From positions 1 through 9,872 of the forward strand of contig CAYUEV010000047.1 in NCBI GenBank assembly GCA_964443825.1: DNA of 9,872 nucleotides, in the 5' to 3' direction. Made by a program: the position numbers and the translations under genes. Positions 6,120-9,872 of this stretch are shown one piece after another (within the stretch, counting starts at the first letter, position 1; each line of letters starts with the position of its first letter). This DNA comes from UBA1081 sp964443825. GTDB taxonomy: Bacteria; Bacillota; Clostridia; Oscillospirales; Acutalibacteraceae. The notes below the pieces were generated by a model, which was given only the letters and a program-made list of their open reading frames with translations, was not told where the DNA came from and did no database searches.

Positions 6120-7544
6120 TTAAGGTTTTCTTTCAATTACAAGATGATGGCAGTCCGGCCCCTTCGGGTTTAAAAGTTCCTCCACCGTCGCGTCGACGCC
6201 CTTTAACGTTTTGATAAAACCGCCGCTTGTCAGAGCTTTGATGTGAAGCTTTGCGCCTATTTTTGAAGGCAGCGCCACCACGTCCTTGACGATTTTATAA
6301 ACGGGCGAATCCGTTCCGTAAGCGACGATCGATCCGTCAAAAACGGAAAGATAAATATTCATGACGTGGCTTATAAGGTTGTTGTCTTTAATTTGCTTTA
6401 AGGCGGCCTTGTCGATTCCGCTCCCAAAAGTCAGAGCGTTTATAATCGAACCGGCCTTCCCGACCGTCACGTTTAAAAGGAATTTGCAGACGCGCTTTAA
6501 GACCGGATATAGCTTTTTAACGTCGTCTCGCTTAATGTTGTCGGCAATCGCGCAAACTCTGTCAAGAAACTCCTCCTCGTCGTCGTTAGCGCCCGCATTT
6601 AATATTCCAAGGAGAACGTTTTTGGTGTGCTCCGTAATGTAATCCGCCCCATACTCCTGGCCTTCGTATGTAAATTTCTTGATATAAGACGCGTCCAGGC
6701 TGATTTTATCGTCGTCAATCGTCATATATGTGACGGCCGCCGGATGGCCGCAAAGAGCGGAAAGGTTAATCTGACACATTTTATTGCCGCTTTTGGAAAC
6801 ATACCCGGTATTTCTCATCATATGGGAATGACCCACAATCACGAAATCGACTCCCGCCTCGCACAGATCCTCGGCCCGCTCCATGTTGTCGGCTATGATT
6901 TGACCCTTATTAACTAAATTTGAAATGCACGGAAGAAGCAGGTGGTGCTGCATCAATAAAACAACCGCGCCCTTTGATTTGGCCTCTTTCACGTGTTTTA
7001 TAATCCATGCAAAGTGCTGGTCGGAGTATCCCGAACAGCCGTTGCCGTTTTTGTCGTCGTTTACGGCGATTAAAAATGTTTTGTCGTTAAGCCACAGGCA
7101 GTATGAGCAGGCGCCGATCTCGTTTACATATGTGTCTTCCGCCTGATTCTCGCCAAAGTTTTTATAGAGTTCTCTCAATTCCGGCGGAGTCATAACCTCC
7201 ACGTCGTTATAATACTTGTCGCCCGCGAATCTTTTAGCGTTCCCGTCGGAACACCAGTCGTGCGTCGCGAAAGTCACGTAAACAGGGATTTTCTTTTGCA
7301 GCTCGGCGATTTTGTCTTTGATTTCAAGGTGGGAAACCTTCTCGCCGTCGTTCGACATGTCCCCCGCGAGGAGCAAAGCGTCCGCGCCGCTCTCCAAAAT
7401 CGACTCGAACGCGGAATCAATTATCGCGCCCGATTCTAAAAGGCACTTCTGGTCGGACGACGAGCGCAATCTGTACGCCTTCCCTCCGTCCGACAATTTT
7501 TTTGAAAAATAATGAAGGTCCGCGATTAAAGCTATTTTATACAT
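6120..7544 (-). CDS. Calcineurin-like metallophosphoesterase
   Basis: A 474-residue probable cytoplasmic phosphoesterase; no signal peptide is visible. The binuclear-metal motifs run in order: D9-x-H11 (IADLH), G61-D62 (LAGDMSNDGE), T94-H95-D96 (FATHD), H200/H201 (MQHHLL) and G238-H239-S-H241 (VGHSHMMRN). The third motif is normally GNH(D/E); here the metal-bridging Asn is replaced by Thr, which could affect activity. The catalytic domain covers about residues 1-285. The remaining 190 residues form an uncharacterised, mostly helical-looking C-terminal domain. The start at 7544 begins directly with the first beta strand (MYKIALIADLH) and has only a weak GGTG 5 nt upstream; an in-frame extension to 7637 would begin within the promoter. 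This is the first gene of the predicted operon. Substrate unknown. Confidence 0.85.
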   Translation of the reverse strand: MYKIALIADLHYFSKKLSDGGKAYRLRSSSDQKCLLESGAIIDSAFESILESGADALLLAGDMSNDGEKVSHLEIKDKIAELQKKIPVYVTFATHDWCSDGNAKRFAGDKYYNDVEVMTPPELRELYKNFGENQAEDTYVNEIGACSYCLWLNDKTFLIAVNDDKNGNGCSGYSDQHFAWIIKHVKEAKSKGAVVLLMQHHLLLPCISNLVNKGQIIADNMERAEDLCEAGVDFVIVGHSHMMRNTGYVSKSGNKMCQINLSALCGHPAAVTYMTIDDDKISLDASYIKKFTYEGQEYGADYITEHTKNVLLGILNAGANDDEEEFLDRVCAIADNIKRDDVKKLYPVLKRVCKFLLNVTVGKAGSIINALTFGSGIDKAALKQIKDNNLISHVMNIYLSVFDGSIVAYGTDSPVYKIVKDVVALPSKIGAKLHIKALTSGGFIKTLKGVDATVEELLNPKGPDCHHLVIERKP

Positions 7545-7579
7545 ACTAACACCACGTAAAACTAAAATTTTGTCGGTGA

Positions 7580-7591
7580 TTATACCTATAA
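7580..7591. promoter_or_regulatory. Small AT-rich dyad downstream of the operon promoter
   Basis: The dyad TTATA-N2-TATAA lies about 11-22 nt downstream of the start site predicted from the consensus promoter. It also creates a second TATAAT (7584-7579) that lacks a good -35. It could be an operator or a secondary start, but the arms are only 5 bp. Confidence 0.2.
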
Positions 7592-7608
7592 AAGCATATT
7601 CACAGTCT

Positions 7609-7637
7609 ATTATACCATATAATTGAAAAACTGTCAA
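7609..7637 (-). promoter_or_regulatory. Perfect sigma70/SigA promoter for the phosphoesterase-SDR-ttcA operon
   Basis: On the minus strand TTGACA (7637-7632) is separated by exactly 17 nt from TATAAT (7614-7609). Both hexamers and the spacing match the housekeeping consensus fully. The predicted start is near 7602, giving a leader of about 57 nt before the phosphoesterase start at 7544. The -35 box starts about 4 bp past the rnhA stop codon, so the promoter fills the rnhA/phosphoesterase gap. No terminator lies between, so read-through from rnhA may add transcription. Confidence 0.85.
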
Positions 7638-7641
7638 GAAT

Positions 7642-8085
7642 CTATTTTTTCGCGCGTTTTAAACTCTCTTCCACGGCGATTTTGTCGCACATTTCGTTCT
7701 CCTTGTGCCCCGCGTGGCCTTTAATCCATTGAAATTCCACGTCATGACGCTCTAAAAGGCCTAAAAGTTCAATCCAGAGATCCTTATTGGGGACTTCGCC
7801 GCCCTTCCTCTTAAAACTCATCTCGTTCCATTTAAAAAGCCAGCCCTTTAAAACGCTGTCGCTCACGTACTTTGAATCGGTAACCACAGTGACGACGCAG
7901 CGCCTTTTCAAGGCCTTAAGCCCCTCGATCACGGCGGTCAGCTCCATCCTGTTGTTGGTGGTCGCGCTCTCGCCGCCCGAAATGATTTTCTCATGCCCGC
8001 CGCATTTTAAAATGGCGCACCAGCCGCCCGAACCGGGATTCCCGCTGCACGCGCCGTCGGTAAAAAGAGTAACTTCGCTTCGCAT
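7642..8085 (-). CDS. rnhA: Ribonuclease HI
   Basis: A 147-residue cytoplasmic nuclease that cuts the RNA strand of RNA-DNA hybrids, acting at R-loops and replication primers. All active-site residues are present at the same numbers as in E. coli RNase HI: D10 (FTDGACSGNPG), E48 (NRMELTA), D70 (VTDSKYV), H124 (IKGHAGH) and D134 (NEMCDKIA). The GW(L)FKW...KRKGG segment around 81-96 corresponds to the basic protrusion that grips the hybrid. Length is normal for the family. The start at 8085 has GAGG 5 nt upstream. It sits alone between the terminator of the YDG protein and a strong downstream promoter. I see no good promoter of its own in 8086-8150, so its transcription may depend on read-through or a weak promoter. 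Confidence 0.95.
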   Translation of the reverse strand: MRSEVTLFTDGACSGNPGSGGWCAILKCGGHEKIISGGESATTNNRMELTAVIEGLKALKRRCVVTVVTDSKYVSDSVLKGWLFKWNEMSFKRKGGEVPNKDLWIELLGLLERHDVEFQWIKGHAGHKENEMCDKIAVEESLKRAKK

Positions 8086-8100
8086 TTTTTCCTCAAAATT

Positions 8101-8132
8101 AAAACCGCCAAACTAAAAAGCCCGGCGATTTT
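8101..8132 (-). other. Hairpin in the leader of rnhA
   Basis: Arms AAAACCGCC (8101-8109) and GGCGATTTT (8124-8132) can form a 9-bp stem with one G-U pair around a 14-nt loop. On the minus strand the stem is followed by TTTTAATTTT and then the rnhA ribosome-binding site. It could be a second, weak terminator for the upstream gene or a leader structure. Function is unproven. Confidence 0.3.
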
Positions 8133-8138
8133 AAAACA

Positions 8139-8179
8139 AAAAGAGAGATACCCCCGAAGTAAATTCGGGGGGGGGGGGG
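8139..8179 (-). terminator. Intrinsic terminator with 13-base homopolymer arm after the YDG protein gene
   Basis: Read on the minus strand, a run of 13 C (8179-8167) and GAA pair with TTC and GGGGG (8158-8151) across a 5-nt loop, followed by TATCTCTCTTTTTG. The 8-bp core stem and pyrimidine-rich tail suit a Rho-independent terminator located 5 nt after the stop codon at 8185. Eight of the 13 C residues are surplus to the stem, so it can pair in several registers. The exact length of such a run is prone to sequencing or replication slippage. Confidence 0.65.
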
Positions 8180-8184
8180 TTATT

Positions 8185-9432
8185 TTACTTTCTTAAACCT
8201 AAGACAAGGTTCGAAATCGCCGAGATGATCTTGTAGAGCCAATCAAGGAGCGTCTGCCAGAATGAAGGCTGAGCTTTCTCAACGACTTCGCTGCTCCTGC
8301 CGACGATACCCTCGTAATCGTCCGCGGAGTTCTCGTTGTTGTCTAACGTCTCCGTATTAGCGAATACGACGCGACCTTCGCCTTTATCAAGGTAAACTAC
8401 CACGGCGATAGTATAGCCTACGTCCCCGGTCTGCACTTGATATGTGTCGCCAGTTGCGCCGTCGATTCTCGCGGGAGACTCTTTGCCGTTCGGATCGATT
8501 CTGTACCACTGATAACGGAATTCATTGACGACGAGGCTCGGAAAGTTATCATATGGTTCATTGTAGGAGAGGGTGAGCGTGTTGCCGGGCCGCATAACGC
8601 CGTTAATCGTAACGGCAAAATCGACTCTAAGCTCCTCAACCGTAAACGCGACAATCTGTTTCTTTGACTCGTAATTTACGGGATCATTCGGTATAAACTC
8701 AAGGTAGTACCCGTCAAACACTCCGAGTCTGTCGGGAACGATGCTTTTAGCGTCCTCGTAAATGAACTCGCCGTCAACAGTATCATATTTACCGGGAACG
8801 TCGAATGTTACATCCTCCAAGCTGTGACCGAACTGAAGCCTGCCTCCGCTCGGGAATGTAACTTCACCGACCGACGCTTTAGTAATCTCGGCTGTCAGCA
8901 CGCCCGAGGCGGGCACAGGCTCAAGCGTTACATTTTCAGCATCACTGCCTGTAAGCTCCGGGAGATCGTATTCTACGGTAACTGTTCCGGCGTTAGGCGA
9001 ACTCGCCGTACCTGTCGTCGAATCGTTTGAAAGAGCGACGTCGCAGTTCTCAGGTTTTTCGGTGATCGCAAAATTCACTGTAATATTAGTATTTCCATCA
9101 TACGGTTTGCTCACGGCGGTAGCGGTAATTGCAATAGGTGTCTTCTCGGCTGCGGGCTCGCCGTCAACCGTAACTTTCCCGGGGGTCAGAGTTTCCATAA
9201 TCCGCGCCTCGGAACCGTCTGAACCGGCGGCTTCGGGAGCGTCCTTTACGGCGCCGGTCTCAACCGCGTTCGCGGGATCGGCTTCATTGCTAATATCTGT
9301 CTCTTCCGCAGCGGAAGCGTCGCTAATCGACCCGGCGATAAGATAGGCTCCGCCCGTAACGGCTAAAGCTATAACCAGAACAGCGATAACCGCGTTTATA
9401 ATCCGTTTCTTTGTTTTAATGGCGCTCGACAT
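8185..9432 (-). CDS. Secreted YDG-domain surface protein with C-terminal hydrophobic helix
   Basis: A 415-residue exported protein. Residues 7-34 give a basic start and a hydrophobic segment with a likely cleavage after ASA (about 41). An Ala/Glu-rich low-complexity linker runs to about residue 95. A YDG-type beta-sandwich domain follows, recognised from AVSKPYDGNTNI at 107-118, with a second beta-rich domain at about 185-265 and an Ig-like domain at about 268-350 (QWYRIDPNG, then GDTYQVQTGDVGYTI). The last 27 residues (389-415) form an amphipathic-to-hydrophobic Trp-rich helix (FWQTLLDWLYKIISAI) in place of a sorting signal. The start at 9432 has a perfect AAGGAGG 7 nt upstream. It is transcribed from its own consensus promoter and ends at a terminator, so it is probably monocistronic. 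YDG domains occur in large surface adhesins; this role is inferred. Confidence 0.8.
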   Translation of the reverse strand: MSSAIKTKKRIINAVIAVLVIALAVTGGAYLIAGSISDASAAEETDISNEADPANAVETGAVKDAPEAAGSDGSEARIMETLTPGKVTVDGEPAAEKTPIAITATAVSKPYDGNTNITVNFAITEKPENCDVALSNDSTTGTASSPNAGTVTVEYDLPELTGSDAENVTLEPVPASGVLTAEITKASVGEVTFPSGGRLQFGHSLEDVTFDVPGKYDTVDGEFIYEDAKSIVPDRLGVFDGYYLEFIPNDPVNYESKKQIVAFTVEELRVDFAVTINGVMRPGNTLTLSYNEPYDNFPSLVVNEFRYQWYRIDPNGKESPARIDGATGDTYQVQTGDVGYTIAVVVYLDKGEGRVVFANTETLDNNENSADDYEGIVGRSSEVVEKAQPSFWQTLLDWLYKIISAISNLVLGLRK

Positions 9433-9557
9433 AGAATTTCCTCCTTGAGCGGAAAATCGCCCGCAAAACCGGCATTCGAGATCTCCCGCGTTTTGTCGTC
9501 GGCAAGTATCGCCCGCCTTTTGCCAAAACTTAAACAAAAGGGCTTTCATATTGACAC
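9433..9557 (-). promoter_or_regulatory. Structured 5' leader of the YDG-protein gene
   Basis: From the start predicted by the upstream promoter (about 9557) to the ATG at 9432 the leader is about 125 nt. It can form three hairpins: GGCAA/TTGCC with a 14-nt loop (about 9524-9501), CAAAAC-CGG/CCG-GTTTTG with one bulged G (about 9495-9464), and GCGG/CCGC (about 9464-9449) just before the AAGGAGG at 9446-9440. The motif GCGGGCGAT occurs in it twice. I recognise no known riboswitch class, and there is no U-run that would make an attenuator. The leader is also open in frame with the protein from an ATG at 9549. Confidence 0.35.
9440..9446 (-). promoter_or_regulatory. Perfect Shine-Dalgarno site of the YDG-protein gene
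   Basis: AAGGAGG lies 7 nt before the ATG at 9432. It decides the start in favour of 9432, where the signal peptide begins, over the in-frame ATG at 9549, which has no ribosome-binding site. Confidence 0.85.
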
Positions 9558-9563
9558 ATATCT

Positions 9564-9592
9564 ATTATAATTACCGTAAATCGTTTTGTCAA
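9564..9592 (-). promoter_or_regulatory. Perfect sigma70/SigA promoter for the YDG-protein gene
   Basis: On the minus strand TTGACA (9592-9587), a 17-nt spacer and TATAAT (9569-9564) match the consensus completely. The predicted start is a G near 9557. This suggests strong constitutive transcription of a surface protein, unless limited by the leader. Confidence 0.85.
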
Positions 9593-9688
9593 CAATTCTT
9601 TAAAAGTTTCTGAATCTTTTCATTTTCGTCACTTAAATTCCAAAAAAATGACAAGATTTAAACCGCAGAGTCAAATTAAATTTCTAAT

Positions 9689-9724
9689 AAAAAAAGTTCA
9701 AGGGGCAAGCAAGACGCTTACCCC
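9689..9724 (-). terminator. Rho-independent terminator of the sorting-signal protein gene
   Basis: On the minus strand GGGGTAAGC (9724-9716) pairs with GCTTGCCCC (9710-9702) across a 5-nt loop, giving a 9-bp stem with one G-U pair. An outer AAGTT/AACTT can extend it. A run of 7 T follows after CTTGAAC (9695-9689). It lies 45 nt past the stop codon at 9770 and isolates that gene from the next promoter. Confidence 0.8.
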
Positions 9725-9769
9725 AAAAACTTCATTTGCAAAAAATGCTATTTTCTTTTTTAAGAGAGA

Positions 9770-9872
9770 TTATTTATCCTCTTTTTTTCTTGTCGCTACG
9801 AACGCGACAGCCGCTACGGCCATAACGCTTGCGAGAACGGCTATGCCGGCTTCACCTGTCTGAGGGATGCTG
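9770..9872 (-). CDS. C-terminus of a sortase-anchored surface protein (partial)
   Basis: Only the last 33 residues are in the window; the gene continues beyond 9872. They read SIPQTGEAG, then a hydrophobic stretch of about 17 residues (IAVLASVMAVAAVAFVA) and a charged tail TRKKEDK before a TAA stop. This is the three-part cell-wall sorting signal: an LPXTG-type motif in the IPQTG variant, a membrane span and a positive tail. Sortase cleaves between T and G and links the protein to peptidoglycan in Gram-positive bacteria. The rest of the protein, and so its role, cannot be seen. It ends with its own terminator. The reading frame is phased from 9871. Confidence 0.82.
   Translation of the reverse strand, partial: SIPQTGEAGIAVLASVMAVAAVAFVATRKKEDK

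Larger units (their letters stand above)
9433..9769. other. Contents of the 337-bp intergenic region
   Basis: This is the only non-coding stretch over 300 bases. From right to left it holds a short tail after the stop of the sorting-signal protein (9725-9769), that gene's terminator (9689-9724), an AT-rich segment without recognisable features (9593-9688), the consensus promoter (9564-9592) and the structured leader (9433-9557). I see no small gene or RNA gene in the AT-rich segment. Confidence 0.6.

Noticed and set aside
7545..7637. N-terminal extension of the phosphoesterase from 7637
   Set aside because: It would begin inside the perfect promoter, upstream of its own transcript start.
2206..8085. 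A defence or other new multi-gene system in the gene cluster
   Set aside because: The members are ordinary housekeeping families (phosphoesterase, SDRs, TtcA-like, PGM-like, RNase HI) without a shared effector, sensor or mobile context.
9433..9557. c-di-GMP (GEMM) or other known riboswitch in the leader
   Set aside because: The conserved core sequences of the GEMM class are absent and no other class was recognised.

Overview
The window suggests a Gram-positive anaerobe of the Bacillota, probably in or near the Clostridia. This is an inference from three kinds of sequence: a C-terminal cell-wall sorting signal of the LPXTG type, a secreted BspA-like leucine-rich-repeat protein ending in a dockerin, and a secreted YDG-domain protein, all next to housekeeping genes with strong Shine-Dalgarno sites. 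Every gene I can support lies on the minus strand, so transcription runs from high to low coordinates. I see no mobile element, CRISPR array, tRNA or rRNA, and no sign of recent transfer.

Right end (8140-9872). The tail of a sortase-anchored surface protein (9770-9872) enters from outside and is closed by a clear intrinsic terminator (9689-9724). Next comes a promoter with both hexamers perfect (9564-9592), a structured leader of about 125 nt, and a 415-residue secreted YDG-domain protein (8185-9432). Just after its stop codon lies a homopolymer of 13 C (minus strand), which forms one arm of its terminator hairpin.

Middle (4284-8085). RNase HI (rnhA, 7642-8085) has all five active-site residues. 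A second perfect consensus promoter (7609-7637) starts a few bases past its stop. It appears to drive a tight cluster: a calcineurin-like phosphoesterase (6120-7544), a classical SDR oxidoreductase (5306-6106), an extended SDR/epimerase-like protein (4290-5276) and a TtcA-like ATP-pyrophosphatase (3573-4283), with gaps of 13, 29 and 6 nt. No common pathway is evident. The order looks like an ordinary mixed operon of tRNA modification and small-molecule metabolism.

Left end (1-3572). A 158-bp gap holds a near-perfect Fur-type box (3518-3536) upstream of an archaeal-type cofactor-independent phosphoglycerate mutase-like metalloenzyme (2206-3414). A separate extended -10 promoter (2133-2161) then precedes the 678-residue surface protein (80-2116), which combines a signal peptide, LRR_5 repeats, five Cys/His repeats and a dockerin.

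I did not find a convincing new multi-gene system. The items most worth a second look are the constant C-x9-C-x2-C-x12-H repeats of the LRR/dockerin protein, the Fur-like box in front of a glycolytic-type enzyme, the structured leader with an in-frame upstream ATG, and active-site deviations in the SDR and the phosphoesterase.
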